From Paraburkholderia sp. Ac-20340 (GTDB taxonomy: Bacteria; Pseudomonadota; Gammaproteobacteria; Burkholderiales; Burkholderiaceae): 64,000 nt of DNA. Under the pieces are notes generated by a model. That model saw only the letters and a program-made list of their open reading frames with translations, was not told the origin of the DNA and made no database searches. Both the position numbers and the translations under genes were made by a program. Shown in pieces: positions 8,761-17,664 of this stretch; position 1 is the stretch's first letter; each line of letters starts with the position of its first letter. Location: NCBI RefSeq assembly GCF_017104965.1, contig NZ_JAAGPR010000011.1:1-64000 (forward strand), given 5' to 3'.

Positions 8761-8788
8761 TCCGGGAACGGGCGCCGACGTTCCCGGA
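8761..8788 (+). other. Hairpin between exbD and the receptor gene
   Basis: TCCGGGAACG and CGTTCCCGGA form a perfect 10-bp stem with an 8-nt loop just after exbD copy 2. It is followed by AAAACAAC rather than a T-run. It may partly terminate, or protect the 3' end of, the tonB-exbBD transcript so that the receptor gene is expressed separately. Confidence 0.45.
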
Positions 8789-8866
8789 AAACAACTGCTT
8801 CGCAATGAAGGCAGGGGAAGTCGACGCGTGACAATAAAGTAGTCATTAAATTAATAAGTTGTTCGA

Positions 8867-11365
8867 ATGAAAACGAAAAACAATATTCATGCTTCGGGTT
8901 TTGGAACTGCGAGAACAATACCAGGCGAGCGCCAGGCGCCGCGTTTGCGCATGAAGGTGCTTTCGGCGGCGGCTTTCGCGCTGGCGTGCAATGGGGCAGT
9001 GTGGGCGCAAACGGTGGCGGCTCCCGCCGCTGCGGCAAGCGATGCAGCAGTTGGCAGCACGGTTGGCAATGCTGTCGGCAACACCGTGCAACAGGACACC
9101 GTCGTGGTCACCGGCAGCCGCACGGAAACCAAGGCGAGCAAGAGTCTTACGCCCGTGGATGTGATCAGCGGCCAGCAATTGCGTTCGACCGGCCAGACCA
9201 ATCTGCGCGACGCGCTGGTGCAACTCTCGCCTTCGATCGGCCACGAAACCTACGCTGGCGACGCGGCGATGCTTACCAACACGCTTTCACTACATGGCCT
9301 GAGTCCCGACCATGTCCTCGTGCTGGTGAACGGCAAACGCCGCCACACTACGGCAAATATCTCTCTGGACGGTGGCCTGAATCAGGGCGCGACGGGCGTG
9401 GACGTCGACACGATCCCGATTGCACTGATCGATCACATCGAAATTCTGCGCGACGGCGCAGCGGCGCAGTATGGATCGGATGCGATTGCGGGCGTCATCA
9501 ACATCATTCTGAAGCGCGCTTCGCATGGCGGTGAAGTGACGTCGACCACCGGTCAGACGTATGCAGGCGATGGCCTGAAGAATGCCGAATCGGCGAATAT
9601 CGGCTTCAATCTCGGCGATAAGGGCTTTCTCGATCTGAGCGCCGAATACGCGCGCCAGAATCATACGGTCCGCACGGGCCCTGACGACTACTTCGGCAGT
9701 TTTCCGGCGGGTCAGGGCTATTACAACCGTATGCTGGGCGATCCTTCGGCCACGCGCGAATCGGTGGGCTTTAACGCTGGCTATTACCTGGGCGACGATG
9801 TCGAACTCTATGGCTTCGGCACCTATGCACACCGCAATGCCAGCGCGTATCAGAACTATCGGCCGCCATCAGTGCTACCGTCGATTTATCCGAATGGTTT
9901 TACGCCGCAGGAAACGGTCAACGAGAATGACTATTCGATCACGGCGGGCGTGAAGGGCCAGAATCTGTTCGGCTGGTCGTGGGACTTGAGCACGACCTAT
10001 GGCGGCGACCACGACAGCATGGGCATGGTCGATTCCGCCAATACCGGGCTCTACGACGCGCAAGGTTTTACGCCCACCAGTTTCCATCTGGCGACGGTGA
10101 GCAACACGCAACTCACCAATAACCTGGACTTCTCGCGCGCGTTCCAGTTGCCGCTGCTGGCGGGGCCGCTGCATGTTTCATTGGGTGTGGAAGAGCGCCG
10201 CGAAACCTATACCGTGGGCGCGGGCGATCTGTATTCGTATCTCGACGGCGGCGCGCAGGCGTTGCCGGGTCTTGCACCGGTTAGCGCAAGCGATAATTCG
10301 CGCAACGTATTCGGCACCTATATCGATCTGGCGACGAAGATCACCCAGAAGTGGCAAGTCGATCTCTCCGGTCGCTACGAACACTACAACGATGTGGGCG
10401 ATACCACCAACGGCAAGATCTCGACACGCTACGACTTTACGCCGCGCTTTGCGATTCGCGGCAGCGTGAGTACGGGATTCCGCGCGCCGTCGCTGGCCGA
10501 GGAGTATTACACCAACATCAATGTATCGCCGGCATCGGCTTCAGGTTTGCTGGCGGCGAATTCGGCGGCTGCGAAACTGATCGGCGCGCAATCGCTCAAG
10601 CCGGAAGAATCGACCAACTATAACGTTGGCTTCGTGCTGCAACCGGTCGATAACCTGCACCTCACGCTCGACGCGTATCAGATCGATATCCGCAATCGCA
10701 TTGTTCTGGGCGGTACGGCAGCGGGCGCGGATGCCATCGCAGCCATGCAGGCGGCAGGGCTTTCGGTGCCCAGTTCGATTCCGGCTTCGGCGGTATCGGC
10801 GAGCTATTTCACCAATGGCGCGAGCACGCGCACGCGCGGTATCGACCTGACCGGCACCTATCACACGGGCTTTGGCCGCTACGGTCAGGTGGATTGGGAT
10901 CTGGGCGTGAACCTGAATACGACTTCGGTGCGTAGTGTGGCGAAGAATGCCAATGGCACGGCGGCGCTCAACGCGCAACAGATCGGCTGGCTGACGACAT
11001 CGACGCCTAAAAACAAGATCATTATTGGCGGCACCTGGCATCGCGACAAATGGGCAGTGGGTCTGCATGAAACGCGCTATGGATCGACGTCCAGCGAGAT
11101 GACTTATATCGTCGGGCCGAATGCGTTTTCCACTACGCAATTCCAGCACGTGGAGAATGCTGCGCGTTACGTGACCGATGTGGAAGTGCGCTACGACGTC
11201 ACGAAGAAATTCCAGATTGCCGTGGGTGCGAACAATCTGTTCGATGTGTATCCGTCGAAGATTCCTTATGTGAATCAACTGGAAGGCGTGCAGTACGACA
11301 CCTATGCGTCGAATGTGGGTGTGAACGGCGGCTTCTATTACCTGCGTGCGCGTTATCAGTTCTAA
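8867..11365 (+). CDS. TonB-dependent outer-membrane receptor
   Basis: 832 residues. The signal peptide ends near NGAVWAQ. A TonB-box-like DTVVVTGSR follows, then the plug domain with LRDGAAAQYGSDAIAGVINI (about residues 200-220), then a 22-strand-type barrel ending in the aromatic terminus GGFYYLRARYQF. It imports a scarce large or complexed substrate across the outer membrane using the adjacent TonB-ExbB-ExbD. No siderophore synthesis gene is nearby. With the amino-acid-type ABC system and monooxygenases next door, an organosulfur or modified amino-acid ligand is as plausible as an iron complex. Confidence 0.94.
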   Translation: MKTKNNIHASGFGTARTIPGERQAPRLRMKVLSAAAFALACNGAVWAQTVAAPAAAASDAAVGSTVGNAVGNTVQQDTVVVTGSRTETKASKSLTPVDVISGQQLRSTGQTNLRDALVQLSPSIGHETYAGDAAMLTNTLSLHGLSPDHVLVLVNGKRRHTTANISLDGGLNQGATGVDVDTIPIALIDHIEILRDGAAAQYGSDAIAGVINIILKRASHGGEVTSTTGQTYAGDGLKNAESANIGFNLGDKGFLDLSAEYARQNHTVRTGPDDYFGSFPAGQGYYNRMLGDPSATRESVGFNAGYYLGDDVELYGFGTYAHRNASAYQNYRPPSVLPSIYPNGFTPQETVNENDYSITAGVKGQNLFGWSWDLSTTYGGDHDSMGMVDSANTGLYDAQGFTPTSFHLATVSNTQLTNNLDFSRAFQLPLLAGPLHVSLGVEERRETYTVGAGDLYSYLDGGAQALPGLAPVSASDNSRNVFGTYIDLATKITQKWQVDLSGRYEHYNDVGDTTNGKISTRYDFTPRFAIRGSVSTGFRAPSLAEEYYTNINVSPASASGLLAANSAAAKLIGAQSLKPEESTNYNVGFVLQPVDNLHLTLDAYQIDIRNRIVLGGTAAGADAIAAMQAAGLSVPSSIPASAVSASYFTNGASTRTRGIDLTGTYHTGFGRYGQVDWDLGVNLNTTSVRSVAKNANGTAALNAQQIGWLTTSTPKNKIIIGGTWHRDKWAVGLHETRYGSTSSEMTYIVGPNAFSTTQFQHVENAARYVTDVEVRYDVTKKFQIAVGANNLFDVYPSKIPYVNQLEGVQYDTYASNVGVNGGFYYLRARYQF

Positions 11366-11531
11366 AGCGTCTTACGCCCACGCTCATATGCATAGCAGAA
11401 ATCGCTCGTACGCTCCGGCGCATTGCGTCGACATAATGACTGGAGCGTATTCGAGCGACCGCTATTTACCTTAAATCGCAATCGCTTAACACCGTTCGAC
11501 CCATGCGCAATACGCATGGGGAAGGAGTGAC

Positions 11532-12533
11532 ATGGCCTGGTCTCTTTCCATTCTCGACAAAAGCCCGATCGCCGAAGGCGCAAGCGCACACGATGCGTTG
11601 CGCTTCACGATACGTCTCGCACAACGCGCGGAAGCGCTTGGCTACCAGCGTTTCTGGATCGCCGAGCATCATGGCGCGCCGGGGCTCGCGAGTTCGGCGC
11701 CTGAAATCGTCGTCTCGCATTTGCTGGCGCATACCTCGCGCATTCGCGTGGGTTCGGGCGGCGTGATGTTGCAACACTACAGCCCGTTCAAGGTAGCGGA
11801 ATCGTTTCGCGTGCTGGCTTCGCTCGCGCCGGGTCGGGTCGATCTGGGAGTGGGCAAGGCGCCCGGCGGGCTGCCGCTGACCACGCGCGCGCTGCAGTGG
11901 TTTCATGACAAGGCGAAGAAGCCGGACTTCGCGGGACAACTCGCGGAGCTGGACGCTTTCCTCAAATGGGGCGTGCCGGAAGATCACGCGCTGGCTGGCG
12001 CATTGGCATTGCCGGTTCCGCCCGAGGCACCTCAGCGCGTGCTGCTGGGTGGCAGTCCCGAAAGCGCGCGTCTTGCCGCAAAGCATGATTGGGCCTTTTG
12101 CTACGCCGGGCATTTCAATGGCGATGAGGCCCATATCGCCCGCTCTATCGACGCTTATCGCGAGGCCACGGGCCGCGCGCCGTTGCTCGCGCTTTATGCG
12201 TTCGCGGCCGCTACGCGTGAAGCCGCGCGTGCACAGGTTGGCGCGCTGCGTCTATTCAAACTGCAACTCGCGACGGGACAAAGCGTGAACTTGCCGAGCC
12301 CCGAAGCGGCAGCGGAATTCGCACGGCAGACCGGTGTGTCCGATTACCGCCTCGACGAACTGCATCCGCATGTGATCGCGGGCACAGCGCAAGACGTGCG
12401 CGCCGAACTGGACGCGCTGCATACGCGCTTCGGCATTGAAGAATTCGTGATCGATACGCCGGTTGCGGATTACGCGTTGCGACTCGATTCGGTCGAGCGC
12501 CTCGCGCCGCTCACCTCGCACGCGCACGCCTGA
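11532..12533 (+). CDS. LLM-class flavin-dependent monooxygenase (MsnO8-like)
   Basis: 333 residues starting MAWSLSILDKSPIAEG after a strong ribosome site (GAAGGAG). It belongs to the bacterial luciferase-like fold: FWIAEHHGAPGLASSAPEI, then RIRVGSGGVMLQHYSPFKVAE, which is typical of the MsnO8 subgroup. Such enzymes use reduced FMN and oxygen. No flavin reductase is encoded in the window, so FMNH2 must come from elsewhere. It is adjacent to a second, NtaA-type monooxygenase 32 bp downstream, so the two probably act in the same pathway. Confidence 0.92.
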   Translation: MAWSLSILDKSPIAEGASAHDALRFTIRLAQRAEALGYQRFWIAEHHGAPGLASSAPEIVVSHLLAHTSRIRVGSGGVMLQHYSPFKVAESFRVLASLAPGRVDLGVGKAPGGLPLTTRALQWFHDKAKKPDFAGQLAELDAFLKWGVPEDHALAGALALPVPPEAPQRVLLGGSPESARLAAKHDWAFCYAGHFNGDEAHIARSIDAYREATGRAPLLALYAFAAATREAARAQVGALRLFKLQLATGQSVNLPSPEAAAEFARQTGVSDYRLDELHPHVIAGTAQDVRAELDALHTRFGIEEFVIDTPVADYALRLDSVERLAPLTSHAHA

Positions 12534-12565
12534 TCGGCGCACCCCTATTATTCAAGGAATCCGAA

Positions 12566-13897
12566 ATGACCGACACGAATAAACGAAATCTGACTTTCGG
12601 CATCATGCTGCATGGCGCGGGCGGCCATATGAATGCGTGGAAGCATCCGGGTGGCCCGGCCGATGCCAGCGTCAACATCGACTTTTATACCGGCATTGCC
12701 CAGAAAGCCGAGGCCAACGGCGTGGCCTTTGCCTTCGTGGCGGACGGTCTGTATATCAACGAAAAATCGATTCCGCATTTCCTGAATCGATTCGAGCCAA
12801 TTTCGATTCTCTCGGCATTGGCCACCGCCACGACAAAGATCGGCCTGGCCGGCACGCTTTCCACTTCTTATAGCCATCCGTTTACGGTGGCGCGCCAGTT
12901 CGCTTCGCTCGATCTGATCAGCGGCGGACGCGCGGGCTGGAATGTGGTGACATCGCCGCTCGAAGGCTCGGCAAAAAACTATGGCGGCGAGCATCCGAAC
13001 CACGAATTGCGCTACGAAATCGCCGATGAATACCTCGACGTAGTACAAGGCCTCTGGGATAGCTGGGACGACGACGCCTTCCTGCGCGACCGTGAAAGCG
13101 GCCGTTTCTTCGCGCGCGACAAGCTGCATACGCTCGATCACAAGGGCAAGTTCTTCGAAGTGGCGGGGCCGCTCAATATCCAGCGTTCGCCGCAAGGCCA
13201 GCCGGTGATTTTCCAGGCGGGTTCGTCCGATTCGGGCATCGATCTCGCAGGCAAGTACGCCGATGCCGTGTTCACGCATTCGCCTTCGCTGGAGGAAACG
13301 CGTGAATTTGCCGAGCGTGTGCGTCAAAGCGCGGTGGAGCACGGGCGTGCCGCCTCGGACGTGAAAATCTTCCCCGGTATTGGGCCGATTGTCGGCAAGA
13401 CAAAGGAAGAGGCCGAGGCAAAGTACCGGGCGATTCGCGATCTGCTGAGTATTGAAGACGCGCTCGCGTATCTCGGCCGCTTCTTCGAGCATCACGATTT
13501 TTCGCAGTATCCGCTCGACGAGCCGTTTCCTGAACTGGGCGAACTCGGCACCAATAGTTTCCGTTCGACCACGGACCGCATCAAGAGCGAAGCACGCCGC
13601 AGCGGCGCGACGCTGCGCGAAGTGGCGCTCGAAGTCGCTACGCCGAAGTCGCAGTTTCTTGGCACTGGCGAGCAGATTGCCGACGAATTGATCCGTTGGC
13701 TCGATGCCGGCGCGGCCGATGGCTTCATCCTCGGCTTCCCGGTGCAGGCCGAAGGGCTCGACGATTTCGTCAAGCACGTGATTCCGGTGCTCGAAGCGCG
13801 CGGGCGTTACAGCCGTCGCCTGACTGGCGACACGCTGCGCGACCATCTGGGACTGCCGCGACGCGAGAGCCGCTACGCACTCGCGAAAGCCCAGTGA
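12566..13897 (+). CDS. NtaA/SnaA/DszA-family FMN-dependent monooxygenase
   Basis: 443 residues starting MTDTNKRNLTFGIMLHGAG, preceded by a CAAGGAAT ribosome site. Family segments include GRAGWNVVTSPLEGSAKNYG (FMN/substrate loop) and PVIFQAGSSDSGIDLAGKYA. This group includes nitrilotriacetate monooxygenase, dibenzothiophene-sulfone monooxygenase and YxeK, which cleaves N-acetyl-S-succinylcysteine. With flanking N-acetyltransferases, an amino-acid ABC system and a zinc deacylase, the YxeK-like role is the best-supported hypothesis. The exact substrate cannot be read from sequence. Confidence 0.92.
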   Translation: MTDTNKRNLTFGIMLHGAGGHMNAWKHPGGPADASVNIDFYTGIAQKAEANGVAFAFVADGLYINEKSIPHFLNRFEPISILSALATATTKIGLAGTLSTSYSHPFTVARQFASLDLISGGRAGWNVVTSPLEGSAKNYGGEHPNHELRYEIADEYLDVVQGLWDSWDDDAFLRDRESGRFFARDKLHTLDHKGKFFEVAGPLNIQRSPQGQPVIFQAGSSDSGIDLAGKYADAVFTHSPSLEETREFAERVRQSAVEHGRAASDVKIFPGIGPIVGKTKEEAEAKYRAIRDLLSIEDALAYLGRFFEHHDFSQYPLDEPFPELGELGTNSFRSTTDRIKSEARRSGATLREVALEVATPKSQFLGTGEQIADELIRWLDAGAADGFILGFPVQAEGLDDFVKHVIPVLEARGRYSRRLTGDTLRDHLGLPRRESRYALAKAQ

Positions 13898-13933
13898 TGC
13901 ATTGACCGCAGAATCGAGCAGGAACATCGAACC

Positions 13934-15715
13934 ATGAGCGACACCCCTCACATCGCCGTCCCTTCGTCCGCGCGCGGCCATGCCGCGCTGGAGGCCTCCG
14001 ACTACGCGCATTTTCGCGTCGTGCCCGCCCGCCATCGCGCACGCACGGCAGGCACCGTGCTCGCCGTCGTCCTGATAGCGTTGGTACTGCATTCCGTGCT
14101 GGGCAATCCGCGCTGGGAATGGAGCGTTTTCGCGCAATGGTTCTTCGCCGAACCCATTCTCGAAGGGCTGTCGCGTACCTTGCTGCTCACGCTGCTGGGT
14201 TCGCTGATTGGCTTTGCGCTAGCGGTGCCGATCGCGCTGGCGCGTCTTTCGCGTTCGCCTTTGCTGGCGGCGTGCGCGTGGGCCTTCGTCTGGTTGTTCC
14301 GCTCGATTCCGCCGATTGTGCTGTTGCTGCTGCTGAACAATCTCGGCTATCTCTACGAGACCGTGTGGATTGGCGTGCCATTCACGCATCTGACGTTCTA
14401 CGACGGCCCGACCACCGATTTGATCAGCCCATTATTCGCGGCCGTGGTGGGACTGTCGCTCAATCATGCGGCCTTTGCCGCCGAGGCATTTCGCGGCGGC
14501 ATGCTCTCGGTCGATCAGGGCCAGCGCGAAGCGGCCGCCGCGCTGGGTTTGCCACACGCGCGTCAGGCCTGGCGCATTGTGCTGCCGCAGGCCATGCGCG
14601 CGGTGTTGCCTACCGCGTTCAACGATGTGATCGGGCTCGCGAAGGGGACTTCGGTGGTGTATATCCTCGCGATGCCGGACCTGTTCTATACCGTGCAGAT
14701 TGTTTATCACCGCAATCTGGAAGTCATTCCCCTGCTGATGGTGGCGACGATCTGGTATCTGCTGATACTCACGGTGCTCTCCGCGATCCAGGTGCATATC
14801 GAGCGCCATTACGCGCGCGGCGCGACACGCACGCAGCCGCCGCGCTCCGCGCTGCTGGCATTGCTGCGTAAATCGTTTTCGGACACGGCATCGAACAAGA
14901 CTGAGCAAAGCGACGATGCAGCACTCATCGCCGATTCTGGCTGGGCTCAACGCCGCATCGGTGGTCGCATAGGAATCCATAATGTGTCGAAGAGCTTCGG
15001 CACGCTCAAGGTGCTCGACAACGTATCGCTGACGGTGCCGTCGGGTAGCGTCACGGTGATCCTCGGGCAATCCGGATCGGGGAAATCCACGCTGCTGCGT
15101 TCGATCAATCACCTCGAGAGTGTCGACGATGGCTTTATCGATATCGACGGCGAACTTGTGGGTTATCGGCGCGAAGGGCGCACGCTTTATGAATTGAAGG
15201 AGAAGGACATTCTGCGTCATCGTGCGGAAGTGGGCATGGTGTTCCAGAATTTCAATCTGTTTCCGCATCTGAGCGTGCTCGACAACATCACCGAAGCGCC
15301 GCTTGCCGCTGGCGTGCCGCGCGCTCAGGCGCAAGCCGAAGCGCGCGCATTGCTGGCACGCGTAGGTCTCGCAGGCAAGGCCGATGCCTGGCCGCGCCAG
15401 CTTTCGGGCGGTCAGCAGCAGCGCGTAGCGATTGCGCGCGCGCTCGCGCTCAAACCCAAGGTGCTGCTATTCGATGAACCGACTTCGGCTCTCGATCCGG
15501 AACTTGTCGGCGAAGTGCTCGACGTGATCCGGCAACTGGCGCGCTCGGGCACCACGCTGGTGATCGTGACGCATGAAATTGGCTTTGCGCGCGAAGTCGC
15601 GGACACCATCGTGTTCATGGACGGCGGCCGCGTGGTGGAGGCGGGGCCGCCCGCTCAGGTGCTCGGCAATCCGTCGCATTCCCGCACCCGAGAATTCCTC
15701 TCCAGGGTTCTTTGA
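13934..15715 (+). CDS. Fused amino-acid ABC transporter permease and ATP-binding protein
   Basis: 593 residues joining two normally separate subunits. Residues about 30-290 are a HisM/GlnP-type permease with the EAA-like loop QGQREAAAALGLPHARQAW. Residues about 345-590 are an ATPase with Walker A GQSGSGKST, signature LSGGQQQRVAIARAL and Walker B VLLFDEPTSALD. A linker of about 50 residues connects them. The binding protein at 5346 is the probable partner. The fusion ensures 1:1 assembly of the importer. It starts 36 bp after the monooxygenase. Confidence 0.93.
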   Translation: MSDTPHIAVPSSARGHAALEASDYAHFRVVPARHRARTAGTVLAVVLIALVLHSVLGNPRWEWSVFAQWFFAEPILEGLSRTLLLTLLGSLIGFALAVPIALARLSRSPLLAACAWAFVWLFRSIPPIVLLLLLNNLGYLYETVWIGVPFTHLTFYDGPTTDLISPLFAAVVGLSLNHAAFAAEAFRGGMLSVDQGQREAAAALGLPHARQAWRIVLPQAMRAVLPTAFNDVIGLAKGTSVVYILAMPDLFYTVQIVYHRNLEVIPLLMVATIWYLLILTVLSAIQVHIERHYARGATRTQPPRSALLALLRKSFSDTASNKTEQSDDAALIADSGWAQRRIGGRIGIHNVSKSFGTLKVLDNVSLTVPSGSVTVILGQSGSGKSTLLRSINHLESVDDGFIDIDGELVGYRREGRTLYELKEKDILRHRAEVGMVFQNFNLFPHLSVLDNITEAPLAAGVPRAQAQAEARALLARVGLAGKADAWPRQLSGGQQQRVAIARALALKPKVLLFDEPTSALDPELVGEVLDVIRQLARSGTTLVIVTHEIGFAREVADTIVFMDGGRVVEAGPPAQVLGNPSHSRTREFLSRVL

Positions 15716-15830
15716 CATGAAGCGAAATTCACTGCTTGCGAACGCACGCATTGAACCAAAGCGCCGATCGCAGCGTAATTAAATCCAGAAAATATTATCA
15801 GTGGTACTGATTAAAAAGGAATCGATCACC

Positions 15831-16175
15831 ATGAGCCAGGATTTGCTGTTGTTGCTGGAACCCGCCTTTACCGACCCCAAACATCCCGGTGAGCATTTCG
15901 TCTGCCCACATGGGCTTTCCATCGAAGGTCTGCTCGCGAGCGATCCGGCGCGCGCCGCACAACTGGGCGTAAAGCGCGTGGCGTTCGCCCGCCCGCGTCC
16001 GGCCGTGATCGACGTCCTCGACGAAGCGCACCAGGGGCTGCCCGCGCTCGTATTAGGCAACGAGCATCCGGTGCCGGAGGACGCCTTGACGCTGGGCGAA
16101 ACGCGCTACGTTACCGACCCGAAGCGCATTCTCGCGCTGCTGGCCGAACGTCACGGCTTCCCCAGGGTGCATTGA
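15831..16175 (+). CDS. DUF3088-like small protein
   Basis: 114 residues starting MSQDLLLLLEPAFTDPKHPG after AAAAAGGA. It contains HFVCPHGLSIEGLLASDP and a C-terminal YVTDPKRILALLAERHG, consistent with the DUF3088 family, which has a possible thioredoxin/glutaredoxin-like layout. A single conserved Cys lies near residue 25. Its stop overlaps the following acetyltransferase start (TGATG), so the two are translationally coupled. Function unknown; a thiol- or metal-related accessory role in the organosulfur block is only a guess. Confidence 0.75.
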   Translation: MSQDLLLLLEPAFTDPKHPGEHFVCPHGLSIEGLLASDPARAAQLGVKRVAFARPRPAVIDVLDEAHQGLPALVLGNEHPVPEDALTLGETRYVTDPKRILALLAERHGFPRVH

Positions 16176-16684
16176 TGGCGCACGAGGCGTTTGTCTACGT
16201 TCAGGTGCGAGACCCGCGTGCGCAGCCTCTGCTGGCAGAACTGGCCGATGAATATCGCAGCCGCTATGCGGATGTCATCGCCGCCGAAGATCTCGAACGC
16301 GAAATGACGCGTTACCCGGAGGAGGATTTCACGCAGCCGCGGGGTGCATTCGTGCTTTTGCTGCGCGATGGCGTTGCGGTGGCGGGCGGCGCATTCATGC
16401 CACATGCCGATGAAGGCACGGCGGAATTCAAGCGCATCTGGGCGAGCCGTCGCGAGCGCCGCAAGGGACTCGCGCGCCGTGTGCTGGTGGAACTGGAGGC
16501 GCAGGCGGCACGCCAGGGTTATACGCGTGTGTTTCTGGGCACTGGACCGCGTCAGCCCGAGGCGGTCGGGCTCTATACGTCGAGTGGCTACACCTTGCTT
16601 TCGGCGCACGACTTCGGCGAGGTGCAGCCGCCCGGTTATCACTTCGAAAAGCGGCTGCCTGTCCTGCAGGAAGTTCAGGTATAA
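16175..16684 (+). CDS. GNAT-family N-acetyltransferase
   Basis: 169 residues starting MAHEAFVYVQVRD; the ATG overlaps the preceding TGA. The acetyl-CoA loop is ASRRERRKGLARRVLVELE, and the C-terminal block is VFLGTGPRQPEAVGLYTSSG. It is a clear paralog of the acetyltransferase at 4756, sharing the EFKRIW/ELKRIW and QPEA-GLY blocks, and closes the transport/oxidation cluster. Two acetyltransferases suggest two related substrates or stereoisomers. Confidence 0.9.
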   Translation: MAHEAFVYVQVRDPRAQPLLAELADEYRSRYADVIAAEDLEREMTRYPEEDFTQPRGAFVLLLRDGVAVAGGAFMPHADEGTAEFKRIWASRRERRKGLARRVLVELEAQAARQGYTRVFLGTGPRQPEAVGLYTSSGYTLLSAHDFGEVQPPGYHFEKRLPVLQEVQV

Positions 16685-16693
16685 GCGCGTCAC

Positions 16694-16716
16694 GCGCGCC
16701 GCTTCAGGCGGCGCGC
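16694..16716. terminator. Convergent hairpin between acetyltransferase and CMD-family gene
   Basis: GCGCGCCGC, a TTCAG loop, then GCGGCGCGC: a perfect 9-bp stem between two convergent genes. The right arm encodes the last residues of the leftward gene. A CTTCTC pyrimidine run follows on the plus strand. Likely a shared transcription end, though the T-run is weak. Confidence 0.45.
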
Positions 16717-17402
16717 TTCTCGAATACGTCCTTGAAAACCGGCATCGCCGAAAACGCCATCGGCCAGCCCGCATAGAACGCGAGTTGCGTGAGGACTTCG
16801 CCGGCTTCGGGTTGCGTGAGGCCGTTGTCCATCGCGCGATTGAGGTGATAAGGAATCTGCGCGGACTGCCCGTTGGCAACCAGTGCGCTTACCGTGACCA
16901 GACTGCGGTCACGCGGCGCGAGGCCGGGGCGCAGCCAGAGATCGAGAAAAAGTGCTTCGGTGGTGTAGTGCACTACGCCGGGCGCGGTTGTGCCAAAATT
17001 CTGTTCGACGGTTTGCGCGCGTTGTGCTTCGGCGGCTTCGTTCAGCGGCAGCGGATCGACGTGAGCGCCCGGCAATTGATTCACGCCGATATCGCGCTCG
17101 CGGAACGCGTCGCCGACAATCGCCGTGGCAGCCGTTGCCGTGCCCCAGCCCGCGTAGAACGCGAGATGCGTGACGATCTCCGAAAGCTCGGCGGGCGTGA
17201 CGCCGTGATCGAGCGCGAGACGAACCTGGAACGGCAGTTCGGCGGTGTGATGACGCGCGATGAGCGCCGCAACGGTCACGATGCTGCGATCGCGCAGGGA
17301 AAGCGGCGTGCGTTTCCATACGCCGTCGAGCAAGGTGTCCGATGTGTAGCGGGCGAGCGCGGGCGAAACCGCTTGCGTGGCGTTGAACGTGGTCATCGAC
17401 AT
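16704..17402 (-). CDS. Carboxymuconolactone decarboxylase-family protein, two tandem CMD domains
   Basis: 232 residues starting MSMTTFNATQAVSP, with AAAGAAAGGA upstream. Two homologous domains are visible. One has LSLRDRSIVTVAALIARHHT with THLAFYAGWGTATAA; the other has LAPRDRSLVTVSALVANGQS with TQLAFYAGWPMAFSA. The family includes 4-carboxymuconolactone decarboxylase and AhpD-like peroxidase relatives, but no CxxC motif is present, so peroxidase activity is unlikely. It is convergent to the cluster above, and its substrate is not predictable. Confidence 0.88.
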   Translation of the reverse strand: MSMTTFNATQAVSPALARYTSDTLLDGVWKRTPLSLRDRSIVTVAALIARHHTAELPFQVRLALDHGVTPAELSEIVTHLAFYAGWGTATAATAIVGDAFRERDIGVNQLPGAHVDPLPLNEAAEAQRAQTVEQNFGTTAPGVVHYTTEALFLDLWLRPGLAPRDRSLVTVSALVANGQSAQIPYHLNRAMDNGLTQPEAGEVLTQLAFYAGWPMAFSAMPVFKDVFEKRAA

Positions 17403-17611
17403 GATTCGGAATCCTTTCTTTATGCGGGGCGTGTGGCAGTGGACAGCGGCGTGACGGTGCCTGTGCACGCGTCTGACTGCTACGCCGATACCACCCGTGA
17501 CTCTAGCATTGCCGCCGCCGAAGAATAAGGCGCTGCGCTTGCATGCACTTATCGATGGGATTCATGAATCGGCGCTGGACCGTGCGGGCTCCAGCGCCAG
17601 AATACGGCATT

Positions 17612-17654
17612 AATACCGCATCAATACCGCATCAATACCGCATCAATACCGCAT
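17612..17654. repeat. Short tandem repeat, 11-bp unit, about four copies
   Basis: AATACCGCATC is repeated three times perfectly, followed by a fourth nearly complete copy. It lies just downstream of the permease stop codon and between two leftward genes. Copy number is likely variable among strains. Confidence 0.85.
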
Positions 17655-17664
17655 TATTGCTGCG

